Below are positions 25,739-37,434 of a stretch of 64,000 bases of DNA, in pieces. The position numbers were made by a program, and so were the translations under genes. Under the pieces are notes generated by a model. It was not told the origin of the DNA, ran no database searches, and saw only the letters and a list, made by a program, of their open reading frames with translations. The stretch comes from Megalonaias nervosa (Eukaryota; Mollusca; Bivalvia; Unionida; Unionidae): positions 186,001-250,000 of the forward strand of contig JAECUM010001877.1 of the NCBI GenBank assembly GCA_016617855.1, given 5' to 3'. The stretch's first letter is position 1. Every line of letters starts with the position of its first letter.

Positions 25739-25980
25739 CAGTGGCGTCACTAGGGTTGATGTCACCCAGTGCGGTAACTCATGGTGTCACCCCCATGGAC
25801 CTCCTTCCTGCACAAAAATTCAAAAATTTGATAGACAGTCAAGTGCGGTAACTCATGGTGTCACCCCCATGGACCCCTTTCCTGCACAAAAATTCAAAAA
25901 ATTTATAGACAGTCATTTTGGTGCCACCCCCTCTGATGGTGTCACCCGATGCTGTCCGCACCCCCGTAGTGAAGCCACTG
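25739..25980. mobile_element. hAT-like non-autonomous element
   Basis: The left end 'cagtggcgtcactaggg' pairs with the right end, whose reverse complement is 'cagtggcttcactacggg'. CAGTGGCGT-type termini are common in hAT elements. Inside are two ~80-bp direct copies of 'gtgcggtaactcatggtgtc' followed by 'acccccatggacc' and 'cctgcacaaaaattcaaaaa'. The flanking 8-mers (cctttctc / ctttttca) do not match well, so the target duplication has decayed or the ends are slightly off. The ORF 25671-26096 crosses it by chance. Confidence 0.6.
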
Positions 25981-26319
25981 CTTTTTCACATCCTGAGTTA
26001 TCCAGCATAACCAACATCACAACGGAATATAACATCTCAGCCTTTGTACCCCATGTAAGACGATTTGCTTCATCTAATCTCCACTACATCAAATAGCAAT
26101 AGCGTTGTATTAAGTTGACGGTATTTTAATTCATTTTAGAATGTAAGTTACACATAACGTATACCTGCTGCATTGACCTAATATGTACGATTGCGTTACT
26201 TGGTGATTTGGGCACACCTAGATAGGGGTTTAAATATCTATAGAAAATTAAAATCCCCAGATTTCTGACCTGAAACATACGAGAGAATTTACTAGCATGT
26301 CCAAATATCTACAATATAG

Positions 26320-26578
26320 TAGTTAACGAAATGATCTAACTACAAACTGCCAGTTTGGAGTCTTGCACAATACATGGTTATTACTTTATTAATTTAAAAG
26401 TTACGCGCAGTTAACCGAATCATGTAACTATGTAGGAGAGGTCATATGCAAGTAAGTGTGGTCAGTTTCAGGTCTTGCACAATAGATGTTTATTGCTTCA
26501 TTGATTTAAAAGTTACATGAGGTTAACCGAATCATCTAACTATGTAAGAGAGGTCATACGAAAGTAAGTGTTGTCTCA
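26320..26578. repeat. Tandem duplication, ~112-bp unit
   Basis: Two full copies and part of a third of 'cagtttggagtcttgcacaat' through 'gttaaccgaatcatctaac' and 'gagaggtcatacg'. Copies differ at scattered bases. Confidence 0.85.
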
Positions 26579-26869
26579 TATTGACAGTCACAGTCCTAAA
26601 AATAAAATACCTCATTTGGTGAATTAATGATAAACTTAACAAGTTTATCCACCGTTACGAGCAAAGCGGATCACGTGGGGCACAGTTTGGTCTAGTTTAA
26701 ATATGTCGTGCATATCTAAACATTTTCTAACCACTAAATATACGTGCTATAATTTTCTAATTCCGAGCTGATAACATACTCGCTTTGTCCAGATCAATTC
26801 CAAATCGAAAAATATGTCCATCTTATATATAAACACATTGTCTTTCTGTGTTTCACGGCTGCCAAACAA

Positions 26870-26899
26870 GAGGTCACGGGTTCGAAACCCGTGGCGGCA
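26870..26899 (+). other. tRNA-like T-arm fragment
   Basis: 'cacgggttcgaaacccgtg' forms a 6-bp stem with the 7-base loop ttcgaaa, as in a tRNA T-arm or Pol III B box. The 3' side (ggcggca) has no matching 5' acceptor strand about 70 bases upstream, so this is not an intact tRNA gene. It may be a remnant of a tRNA or SINE. Confidence 0.35.
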
Positions 26900-27278
26900 T
26901 CCCATGTTTTAAAAACCTTTTGAGGGGGTATTTTTATGTTAAAACTTTCTTTTTAATTCCTCATCCCAATTTTTTTTTCTTTTAACTTTTTTCTTTTTTT
27001 CTAGAAACTTTCTTTCATCACTCCCGTCCTAGCAAGGGCAATCGCTAAAAGAGTTCTAATGATACTGTCAAGTCGCAATGAAAAAGAATTAATTTTTTTC
27101 TATTTATCTTGAAACTTTCATTTATCACTTCCGTCATGTCATAAAATAATTTTTTTTTTAAGAATGCTTGAGAAAATTCATGATATGCGTGCGGGCGTTC
27201 TGTACAAAACGCGTGTGCCTCACACGGCTCCGTGAGCCGTGACAGGTGTGTACCGTTGAGCCATTACAGGTATGTATA

Positions 27279-27769
27279 CGGTGGGGCCCCGGCTTACGAA
27301 CCTAATCGGTTCCCGGACGGCCTTCGTAACCCGGGGTGTTCGTAACCCGGAACGAGTTTTCCCATAGGGTCCCATTGTTAAATTTTTAATCCGTTCCCGA
27401 GCCGAAAAAAAATCGCCGAAAATCGCTGCTACATTAAAAAAAGGTGAAAAAAGGAGCAGTCACACAACACATACATAACACATACATAGCAATAAAACAC
27501 ACAAACACACTCAAAACCCACAAAAAACACAAACATGACACAAAAATAAACACAAGAACACCACAGACTCCTTTTCTCACCTTTTTCTTCACTCTATTGA
27601 TTAGAGGCATATGTGAGGTCGCGTGTTCGAAATTTTGCGCGCAAGCGAATGACAGTTTGGTTCGTAACCCGAGTCACCGTTTGTAACCCGAGTCATTTTT
27701 TTGGCCGGCCTGGCGTTCGTAACCCGGATCGTTTGTAACCCAGGGCGTTCGTAAGCCGGGGCCCCACTG
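27279..27769. mobile_element. pogo/Tigger-like MITE with TA target site
   Basis: 491 bp with terminal inverted repeats C(G/A)GTGGGGCCCCGGCTTACGAAC (23 bp, one mismatch), flanked by TA on both sides (27277-27278 and 27770-27771). Subterminal copies of 'gttcgtaacccgg' occur in both orientations, a usual feature of transposase-binding ends. TA duplication and CAGTG-type termini fit the Tc1/mariner-pogo superfamily. The ORF at 27444-27686 (Lys/Thr/His-rich) is low complexity and no transposase is recognisable, so the element is non-autonomous. Confidence 0.85.
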
Positions 27770-27772
27770 TAT

Positions 27773-28295
27773 GGGTTTAACTTGTCTATGTTCCACGATA
27801 TGTCCTAGAAATGTTGCACAAGCACGCAAAACTCACTTTTGGATAAATTAATTCTCAAACTTGCATCAGTGAGTCTGTCAAAGAATTTCCGAATTGTTGC
27901 TAGATGTTCTTTCCAGATGTCGTTGTAGATGATGACATCAGCGATGTAAGCATCACAATTATCTAGACCACATGTAATCATGTTCATTATACGTTGAAAA
28001 GTACCTGGCGAACCTTTCATCCCAAACGGCTTCACTTTATATTGATAAAGTCCATCTGGAGCCACGAATGCCGAAATTTCCTATGCCCTTTCCGTCAGTG
28101 GGTTTAGCCAACATCCTTTCAGACGGTGAAATTTTGTGACATACTTTACATTTCCATTTTTATCAATGCGATCATCGATTCTTGGTAATGGAAATGAATC
28201 TGTTTTAGACACTGTTCACCTTTCTATAATCAGTGCACATGCGGAAAGCATTATCTGGTTCGGAACAAGTATATATGGTGAACTCCAGTAATCTT
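27773..28295 (-). pseudogene. Ty3/Gypsy retrotransposon reverse transcriptase, fragment
   Basis: Read on the minus strand, the fragment begins with pieces of the conserved RT finger region (PLPRIDD-like, then a K..WLNPLTER segment). After a stop it continues into an open stretch (28065-27805) with PDGLYQYKVKPFGMKGSPGTFQR and AYIADVIIYND, the latter being the catalytic YxDD region. The first Asp of the usual YIDD pair is Ala here, so the enzyme would be inactive. It ends with a KSEF segment and stops where the TA-flanked MITE begins. LTRs, integrase and gag are absent. It is an old truncated copy. Confidence 0.88.
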
Positions 28296-29029
28296 TGCTT
28301 GTCGTTTAAATTAACATTTGTAATATTATGTTGGATAAGTTTGGAAAGCTAAATACAGATAATGATGCAAATTCTCCACTTCACCATGATAGACAATTTT
28401 AATTGTCTTTGTGTTATCAAAAGAGACAATTAGTACATTATTCACAACACTTTCCTCACATCAGTGTTTCATAATTACAACACATTGAAATCTCCCACAT
28501 TCTAATCCAATACACAGAATGACTTTTCTTTTTAGGCTGAATGCATACATTTAGCGTTCTTTAAACAACACATTCTATTGTGCATGTACCTGGTATTTGA
28601 TTTTATGTTAGTATTAAGATTTTTAGACCTACTTGGATGTAGTCTTACTCTATTCAATATGGGTGTGCATTCTAACCAAGCTATTGCAGTTGGGTTTTTT
28701 TTTCTTAACATCTACGTTCTGAGCCTAATTATATAATGAACATTTGTGAGAATAAAGTGAAGAGATTTTCTGCTTCATATGTATTATTTTATCATCACAG
28801 ATTCATTTATTAAATCGACATTATCAGTACTATATAGCTTTATGTTAGGCTATTTTCAGCGAAATCTAATTTGCCCCATTTGACTCGCTTCTTTGAGGAA
28901 CTTTGTATTATTTTGATTAGGAATTGCTGTGCTGGTATGTCCAATACTTTTAGTAACACATTCTTGTACGTTTGTTGGATAAGTCAGACTTTTGCATTTG
29001 AAGTTATTTATTTTAACATGCCTCTAAAA
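28296..29029. other. No recognisable feature
   Basis: A/T-rich DNA upstream (in the element's sense) of the Gypsy fragment. Weak continuation of pol is possible near 28300-28330, but I cannot support it. Confidence 0.4.
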
Positions 29030-29635
29030 TCTTTTACTCTATATTAGGTCATAAAGTTTTACTTTATATTAGGTCATAAAGTTTTACTTCATATGAAGTC
29101 ATACAGTTTTACTTCATATTAAGATATAAAGTTTTACTTCATATTAGGTCATAAAGTTTTTCTTTATATTAAGTCATAAAGTTGTACTTCATATTAAGTC
29201 ATAATGTTTTACTTCATATTAAGACAATGTTTTACTTCATATAAGGTCATAAAGTTTTACTTCATATTAAGTCAGTAAGTTTTACTTTATATTAGGTCAT
29301 ACAGGTTTACTTTATATTCGGTCATAAAGTTTTAGATTCATATTAAGCTATAAAGTTGAAATTTGTATTAGTCATAACGTTTTACTTCATATTAAGCCAT
29401 AAAGTCTTATTTCACATAAGGTCATATAGTTTTACTTTATATTAGGTCATAAAGTTTTACTTCATATTAGGTCGTAAAGTATTACTTTGTATTAGGTCAG
29501 AAAGTTTTACTTCATATTAGGTCATAAAGGTTTACTCCATATTAGGTCGTAAAGTTTTACTTCATATTAAGTCATAAAGTTTTACTTCATATTCGGTCAT
29601 AAAATTTTACTTTATAGTAAGTCATAAAGTTTTAT
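29030..29635. repeat. Tandem array, 25-bp unit (~24 copies)
   Basis: The unit is 'ggtcataaagttttac' plus 'ttcatatta'. Copies vary at a few positions (aagtc/ggtc, ttcat/tttat). There are no spacers, so this is a satellite and not a CRISPR-like array. Confidence 0.95.
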
Positions 29636-30907
29636 TATTTTTTTTATCCAAACATTTTAAAGCTATAAAATTAATTTAATAATATATTAAACAACAGCAG
29701 TTTTCTTCTTGGAAATTAAGTTGGGATAAGATTAGTAAATTATTAATAAATATTTAACAATTCTGTTTTTTGGTAATGTAATATTTATCACTATTTTCTT
29801 AATTAATTAATACTTTAATGATGTAATAATTATTATTAGTATACGCTCATTTTTTCTCCGTTAACTTTACATTGTCAGAATAGTGCAATATTTTACGATA
29901 TTGCACTCACCTGCAACTTCATATTGAACTCACCCGTGCCCAATAGTGTATTAGGAACTACTTTGTAAACAAATCATGTACACTCACATAGTAGACGCTT
30001 TACGTTTTGGTTGATTAAATTTGTTTCTGAATGAACTAAAGCAGATATTTCGTGGACTGCCACATACCAGCTGCTTTGCCACATTCCGCGTTAACCTTTT
30101 TGATACAATGTTTCGGATTTAGGCTAGCTATAGACGCCAGACAGGGTCCTTACAAATAACATGCAAGGGACAAAGCGTAGTCTGTCTTCTTTAGCTGATA
30201 CTAAGAATGGCAAAAATATACTTACAGTTTTACATCCTGAATTTCCTCAAAATGTACTTTCTTAGTTCTGTAAATCCGAATTACATGAGCCATGTCATGG
30301 GTTTGCAAGCTTGATTACACATTTGGAAATTGTACTGTAATTACGACTATATTCCAAGTGCAATTGCATCCTCCTTACTGCACTCAAAATGAAATAAAAA
30401 TTATATTCCATAGCGTCTTTTTGATAATTGCAATTGAAAGACTTCATATTTTTCCCACATTATGATTTCAAACATTCAATGACAGAATAGAAACACACTT
30501 GCAGATGTCAACACGCTGCTGAAATCCGATGTACTTCATGTAGAATTGGCACATATAAATAAAGTCCATAATCACTAAATTTGGTAGAATCGACAAAAAA
30601 TACCAAACTCTATTCATTCCAGATCTAATGGAAAAGTTGTTGCAATGCGCATTGATTCACATTATGACTCTACGTTTCAATTTTAAGTAGACCAAATCTC
30701 AAGTTATGTCTAGCGCGCGACTAAGTTCAAATTTATCTGGACGGAATTATGTGCGCATTAATAATGTTGTTGTTGTGTAATGATGAATCTGCGGTTGTGT
30801 ATTTAGTTTGCAATACGGCATACATTCAGTTACTTTGTTTCTTGTAGTGCATTTTTGTTTATATAATTAAGCCTTAGATAGAATAAGAAATTGAACATAT
30901 AATAAAA
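29636..30907. other. No gene; one short hairpin
   Basis: A/T-rich. A perfect 9-bp inverted repeat, gtgcaatat/atattgcac with a 6-base loop, lies at 29883-29906. I see no coding. Confidence 0.5.
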
Positions 30908-31034
30908 AGGTTGCTGCATTTGTATGGGAAAATATGAATTCATTTTGTCCGATGGATATACTACACTCACAATGTCGCGCAATATTTCCATCCGAAAAAC
31001 TCATTCATATTTTCCCATACAAATGCAGTAACCT
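30908..31034. repeat. Foldback inverted repeat, ~48-bp arms
   Basis: Left arm 30908-30956 starts 'aggttgctgcatttgtatgg' and runs into 'gaaaatatgaat'. Right arm 30987-31034 is its reverse complement with one mismatch over the outer ~33 bases and more toward the centre. The spacer is 30 bp. It resembles a small foldback MITE; no target duplication is clear. Confidence 0.85.
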
Positions 31035-32519
31035 ATAACGATAAACACATTAAAAATATAGTTGTAATGATTAAAATAATTAATGTTATTCTTAATGAGA
31101 GTATAAGATTTTGCAAGAAGGCACGACCAGCATCAAGTAATGATAAATTATATTTCTGAGAACACAGTCATGATTGTAGTCCTATATATAATATCAGAGA
31201 ATTGATAGGATGAAGAAAAGAAAAGCAATTACTTAAACACAGTAACAATTTTAAAGACACACAAATATTAGAAGGAAAAAAATGAACAGAAATTTCAAGA
31301 ACATATTACACAATCTCTAGCACAACATATTGCAGAATAAAAAATCGAGATAGATAAAAAACCCAGATTAGTTAATGTAGCAATTAGATGAAAAGCAAAA
31401 CCAAATATTGCCACAAGGAGAATCTGGTCTTTTGGATAAAAAAGTAAACTTTCCCTGATCTTACTCATGCTCCTTCAAGGAGGCCAGATAGTTTGTCACA
31501 TATAGATCGATTTGGATATAGATATATTAAACACAATTTACCAAACTCAAAAATTGTATTTGATATGCTTACGACAGAATAAAAATGATTTTAACCGTGA
31601 AGTGAATACAAGAAAAATGTTATTACAGACAAATGTAGGTAAGTCATGAAAAGAAAACAGAAAAAGGAAGCGTTATATATGAGGCAATAAAATCATTTGA
31701 TAAATATAAAATTAAGGCAGTTCAGCATTTTAGAGCAGGAATTCTATGAACGACAGAAACAAACTGCTCTAAAATAGCTTGAACAATTAGTGTCAGGTAT
31801 ATAAAATAAATGGGGTTATGTTTCGTGCCAGTTTGATGCCTGTGCATTTATTTACAACCTCGTGAAGCGTCATGAATGATGTTCTTTGCTTCAGTATCAA
31901 TACATTGTATTGTCACCTCAGGATAATGAACGCTATTAAGTGTGGTATGTATTCGGTTTAAATCTGCATTATGTAATACGATATTGTTTACTTTTTATTT
32001 ATTACATCTCGATGCACTCTGAAATGCTATAAACACAATTGTTTTGGAAATTGTTCAGATGATTTTTCTCGTTTTTCCATGAGGGATTTAACTTATAATG
32101 GTCATATAATTGTTTATACATTTTTAGTTACATCATTCTGTATGGTCCGCACATACTGCTGTTACAATATATCACTTGCCACTGACAGCGACAATTTAAG
32201 TTTGGGGATTCCTATAAAATTTATCTTCCGGTTCTAATGCACAGTAGGGTTCTTATCGAAACGTATGGAATTATTGACGCCTGGAGCTACTGCATTTATT
32301 TCCCGACATGCATCATTTATACTAGATAATTGTAAAAACAGTTATATTTTTGTGTCACCAGTAGTGAGAATCTGTCTTCTGGGAAATCCTTCATTGTTAC
32401 ACGTTTCTAAACTGCATTGAAACATTTCTTAAGTCAGGGTAACATTTGTTGCGATACCCAGATTTTCACCGGGAAAGAAACGAAAAACACTCTAGTAATA
32501 TTCAAGTTGAAATGAGAAC

Positions 32520-32550
<31 letters not shown>

Positions 32551-33293
32551 AAAAACGTATTAGCGGTTGTTTAATAAAGATATGCATAGAAACAGAATAA
32601 GCCAAATAAAACAAAAAGAAAGTATTACAGTTAGTTTAGAAAACTTTTTCAAAGTAATTGGAACATAAGTAGTAGCTATTTATAACGATCCCAAAACACA
32701 GTAAGTGAATAGTTTGATTTATTTGGACTACCACCACCCGATATTATTAAAATTACACGAGTGTAAGCAGACTATTCAAAATTCGTTTCAAACATATGTG
32801 AATATTATCAAGTTTAGTTATTTTTGTGTTTATTTTATCATAAAAAGGTGAAAAGCCAATAAAATATTTCACAAATCTTAAACAACTATAATCATTTCTA
32901 TGATCGTCAAGTAAAATATATGAGAATACAAGATAATATACGTATGTAATATATTAAGAATGTTATTTAATGTGTGAAGAAAACAAACTAATGCCGATGA
33001 TGAGGTTATTACACATATAAAGAAAACTTCAGAATTATGAAAGGTATATGTTCAAAATGCGTTAGGTAAAAAGCCCAAATGTTCACCATCAAAATCAAAG
33101 GACGCGATCAGAAGACAACAACCAATTAATTTAATATGCAAATGCACTATTACATAATTATGCAATACAGTCATATTATTAGAAGTAATCAAAACAGTCG
33201 CAGAAGATATTACTTCTTGCTAAGGACAGACTAATACAGAAGTTTTCAATGGATTATGCTGAATATACGGAACAAGGAAAACAAAACAAACAG
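31035..33293. other. No gene; poly(A) tract at 32519-32547
   Basis: A/T-rich, with stops in all frames. The pure A run (about 28 bases) could be the tail of an otherwise unrecognised retroposed sequence, but I see no associated element. Confidence 0.5.
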
Positions 33294-33545
33294 GGACCCC
33301 GAGTGGCCGAGTGGTCTAAAGCGCTCTCCGTTACGGATCACTGTCATCTCACCTCTGTCTGCGTGGGTTCGAGTCTAGGATTCAGCGAATGTAGATATGT
33401 GAGAAAGCTTGTCAGTAGCTTCTCGTGGGTCGGTGGTTCTTTCCGGGGATTTCCCGTTTTCTTCCTCCACCATTAATACTGGCCGCCATGTATAGCCTAT
33501 CGTGTGCTGAAAAATGGCGTTAAGCCCAACAACAAAACAAACATT
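33294..33545 (+). mobile_element. tRNA-derived SINE with conserved invertebrate body
   Basis: The head, 'gaccccgagtggccgagtgg' then 'tctaaagcgctctccg', matches a Leu/Ser-type tRNA (A box). The B box 'gtgggttcgagtctagg' follows near 33362. The body has '..ttccggggatttcccgtttt..', 'ccaccattaatactggccgcc' and the end 'ggcgttaagcccaacaac', the 3' domain I recognise from many mollusc SINEs. The tail is 'aaaacaaac'. The element is nearly complete. The ORF 33249-33476 is incidental. Confidence 0.85.
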
Positions 33546-33654
33546 TTGCCAAAGAAATAAAGCTTACCTTTATTACCAACGCAATATTTGCAATTGCCAT
33601 GTTATAAAAACTGTGGACCTGGAGAAGCAATATTTTACATTGCCATGTTACAAA

Positions 33655-34440
33655 AATTGTGGACCTGGAAAAACCTAGATCAGCAGTTAACAAGATACTA
33701 TATGTGAAAAGCAAGGTTATTACAGCATACAGTATGGAGATTAGCGCCGAAAAAAACAAACTGATGATAAACAACACTAGTAGCATCAGCGCAGAAAGGT
33801 CAGTGGACAGAAGCTGGAAAGAGTCACAAGCTTTAAGTACTTGGGATCAATTATCATAGACGAGGCCTCCAAACCAGAACTACTTTGCAGAATTGCCCAG
33901 ACAACAGCAATAATAACAAGGTTGAGACCAATATGGAAAGATACCAACACTGCTTTTGGTTCCAAAATAAGGCTGATGCGCTCGATTGTCATATCCATCT
34001 TTCTGTATGCTTGTGAAACATGGACGCTCACATCAGATCTACAAAGAAGGATTCAAACCTTCGAAATGAGATGCTACCGCAAGATCTTGGGCATCTCATA
34101 CATTGACCATGTAACCAACGGAGAAGTCCACAACACGATCCAAGGAGCCATCGGATCCTATGAAGACCTCTTGACCACTGTAAAAAGCGCAAACTGAAGT
34201 GGCACGGTCATGTCTCAAGATGATCTGGACTGGCAAAACAATCTTGCAAGGCACAGTGCGAGGATGCAGAAGAAGAGGTTGACAGAAAAAGAGGTGGGAA
34301 GACAACATTAAGGAGTGGACAGGCATGGGATTTGGAGATTCCCAAAGGGCAGTAAAGAACAGGGAAAGATGGAGAGAATTGGTTTTAAAGTCAACTGTGG
34401 TCACATAACGACCTCTTGGGTTAAGGGATTGATGATGATG
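33655..34440 (+). pseudogene. Non-LTR retrotransposon pol, 3' part
   Basis: Plus-strand frames give YSMEISAEKNKLM, then after a frameshift KIRLMRS..FLYACETWTLTSDLQRRIQ and FEMRCYRKILGISYIDHVTN. After another shift come KTILQGTV-, RRRG- and W-D-N-I-K-E-W-type pieces. These are the conserved C-terminal segments of the very common invertebrate endonuclease/RT LINE family. At least three frame changes make it a pseudogene. The longest open part is 33841-34197. A trinucleotide tail follows directly, as expected at a LINE 3' end. The 5' part is missing (5' truncation). Confidence 0.88.
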
Positions 34441-34462
34441 ATGATGATGATGATGATAATGA
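34428..34462 (+). repeat. (GAT)n tail of the LINE
   Basis: 'gatgatgatgatgatgat..' begins right after the last pol-like codons, which suggests the simple-repeat 3' tail of the retrotransposon. On the minus strand it yields a His-rich run in an ORF that is not a gene. Confidence 0.8.
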
Positions 34463-34639
34463 TGGTGATTATTATTGTAGTAGCATTCTTTGGTCACCAT
34501 GTGATAAAGTACTGATTTATGAATTTAACATATATATATAGAGAGAGAGAGAAAAAATAATGCCAGAAAAAGTTACAAAAAATAACTTGCACGAGAAGTC
34601 ATTAGCTTAAGCGCAAGATAGGTTGAAGCAAGTTAAAGA

Positions 34640-34845
34640 AAACGGAAGAAGGCATTGAAATGGATGCAAATGAAATCGGGACGAGGCATTGAAATATACC
34701 TCAATTGAACGGACCGATGCATTGAAATGGACAGCAAAGAAAAAGAAACGATACATTGAAATGGACGTCAGTGAAAACGGAATGAGGTATTGAAATGGAC
34801 TTCAATTAAAACGGAACGAGGCCTTGATATGGACGTGGAAACTAG
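34640..34845. repeat. Tandem array, ~34-bp unit
   Basis: Six diverged units of the form 'aacgaggcattgaaatgg' plus 'acttcaattaaaacgg'. No coding. Confidence 0.8.
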
Positions 34846-35985
34846 CCGAAGAATAAAATGAGCACATAATAAATAAGTTCAATCAGATATGTAAGAACAG
34901 AAGACGGATTCCGTCTGGTCAGTTAATTTGGCTGACATTCAACAATTTAGTAAGCATCGAAATGGTATTCATATTTAATGCTGTGCTTGATACCTTTCGT
35001 AAACATGCAGTGGCATTATCACTTAATTATATAACTTGAATTACTGTAACATGCACTTTCAAAGAAATGATTAACAAAACAAAACCAGAAACAAATATGT
35101 GTTTAACAAGGCTATAGAGTCTTGTAAGAAAACGTTTGTGCAATGATTGCATGACAATACTACTTAATTGTATCACATGTTTAATGAGAGAAAGGGTATA
35201 GTTGCTGAATATGTTAATAGAACTCAATACAAATGCAATGTGGAAGTTTTTTTTACACATAACATAAATTGCCAAAATGAGATATAAATATAATTAAACA
35301 AGATATTCCAATATTAAAATGGCAGATATAAAGGCAAGCAACACAATAAAATAAGCAATGAATCTATATGGCGATTATGATTTTAAAAGGAAGAACGCTA
35401 AAATACAGAATAGGTAATATATTCAGAATATTACGTAAAGATGTAAATTTGAGAAAAGGCATATTCCAAATTTGACAGAAGAAAGTTTGGAAATAATTAA
35501 TAACATATATACTGACCACGCTGTGTATGAAATAAACTAACTATTAAATGACGGTACTTTGTGAGAACATGAATTAAAAGAAGTAAAACAAAAGGATGGT
35601 TTGAATTGCTAGAAAGAAACCAACTGTACTATACGACTAAATTAATAAATGCGTGCCATTCAGTTTCGAAACATTCCAGTTTATTGTTTCTTTTGGCTAA
35701 TTCCATCTCACAAATCTAGTATCGTTTTAGAAAAAGTATTTTAAACAAAGGTAGGGATGAAGGTTTTCTTTCATGTCGTATATTACTTATGTATCTTTCA
35801 AATATCAGTAATTTCAAATAATTATATGGCCTGCTTTTAACATACCGACAATTATTCCTGTGAGTGAAAAGGTATGCATGAAATTAGTGTTGTTCCAATC
35901 CGCTGGCTTAACTCATTCCAAAACTATTTTACAGCTGCACAGCCTCAAAAAAGACGAAATAAAATTTCAGGTGAATCCTTGCACA
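34846..35985. other. No recognisable feature
   Basis: A/T-rich. The 82-codon minus ORF at 35027-35275 is hydrophobic and of no known similarity, and it lacks any supporting context. Confidence 0.4.
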
Positions 35986-37434
35986 AAGAATATTATTATT
36001 ATTTGCTATTCCAAATGTTTATAGGAAAGTGTTGCAAGAACTCTATGAAGTAATTTATAGTGAAACCAAATTAGATTAAAATCTTTTGTAATTTTGTTTG
36101 TTAAGGCAAAATTCCTTTTCGAATCCAATTGGTTTGGTAGATTAATTTGCGCTTTCCATTTAATTTTTGTTTTAGTTTCTAATAGTTCTGTGTATTTCAC
36201 AAAGATGCTATAAATATGTCTGCAATCTTTCTTAGTTTCAAGGGGAAGTAAGGTCTTTTTTAAATCCAAGGTTTTCCAAAATGTCTGGTTGAGATTCGAT
36301 GTATAATCTATTCATATACGATTTCAAAGAATTAAGGACCAATGCATATTGCAGAAAGTTAGTGCCAACATTATATATTACAATCACATTTGGCATGAAA
36401 GGAACTGTCCATTACTATGGACAATATCGTTTATGAATAGTATGCTTTTTCAAACCCGGTAGGAAAAACTTAAAAACTCTTTGGAATCAACCATTTTTCG
36501 AATGTATGTTACAAGAAAGATAAACATCTTTCCAAAATATATTACCGACATCTTCTACGTTCTTTTCTATATAACTGATACTAAACTTGTTAAATTCCTT
36601 CAAAAATTAAAGCAGTGAAACATTAGTTTATTCCATTTTGTACTTCTGGTACGTATTCTTCTGACCCAGGGTATTTTGAAAGAACAAATGAAATTCTTTT
36701 TCGTGTCTCTTCGAGTATTTCTTTTCGTTTGGAAATGGCAGTGTTGTCACTTTCACGATACTTTCCACACATTTGCTCCGATAGTTTGGGTTTTTCAAGT
36801 TGCAAATATATTTTTTTATTTTCTGACCCTCGTCAGTCCTTTTAACTCCAGACCGGATGAAATTCTTGTAATTCGTTTTGTTTTTCAATTAGCATTAATT
36901 ATTTCATTATCATTGATAACTAATCAAAATCTCTTGTATCTCTTTGCATTTTCTTGAAAGAAGAATAAGATAGTAAATTTGCTCTAATCTACATCGATAA
37001 ACAAGTTCTCAGAAATCTGAAAAAGATACTGCCTTGCTCTTTTGTTTCTGCCACTCCAAGTGTATTTTTTCTTTCTTTATCTAGACCATAATATTTAATG
37101 ACCTTATGTTCTTATTTTCTATCAGCATCTCTATAAGAAACGTATTTTCTCTGTGTTTGTTTGTATTCGCTTTTATGTTTTATTTTAAATTAAAAAATAT
37201 TGATAAAAAGACCTGCTGCTGTTCTAGATTGACTTGAAAAAAAAAATGCTAGAAAATCATTCATATCCCCCACTGACTACGTATATTACACTATTTTTTT
37301 CGTCGGAAATGTGTATCTTGTAGAAAAGTGATTGAAAACCGTTCTTGGTGCTAAAATTGTAAGACATCTCTAATCTTGGATTTGTCACCTATACCCTGAC
37401 AATTCAAGGATGCAAAGGTAATTTTGTCAGTCAT
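35986..37434 (-). pseudogene. L1/Tx1-type LINE ORF2, internally deleted
   Basis: Starting at ATG 37434, the minus strand gives an APE-type endonuclease N-terminus (KITFASLNCQGIGDKSKIR, then after a stop ..TFLQDTHF..). Around 36885-36625 is the segment before the RT core (FIRSGVKRTDEGQKIKKY, then in the next frame KEILEETRK). At 36270-36006 is the C-terminal part (KITKDFNLIWFHYKLLHRVL). These are in the right order, but the RT palm between them is missing and frames change, so the copy is dead. Its ORF1 is not seen on this strand. Confidence 0.8.

Noticed and set aside
26870..26899. tRNA gene
   Set aside because: Only the T-arm is present; no acceptor or D-arm partner is found upstream.
27444..27686. 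80-codon ORF inside the pogo-like element as a transposase
   Set aside because: It is a low-complexity Lys/Thr/His sequence without DDE or helix-turn-helix features.
29030..29635. CRISPR-like array of 25-bp repeats
   Set aside because: The units abut directly without unique spacers, and the DNA is eukaryotic.
33294..33370. Intact Leu/Ser tRNA gene
   Set aside because: The A and B boxes are present, but the arms do not close as a tRNA and a typical SINE body and tail follow.
34096..34500. 134-codon minus-strand ORF with a His run
   Set aside because: It is antisense to the LINE pol and its (gat)n tail; the His run is the simple repeat.
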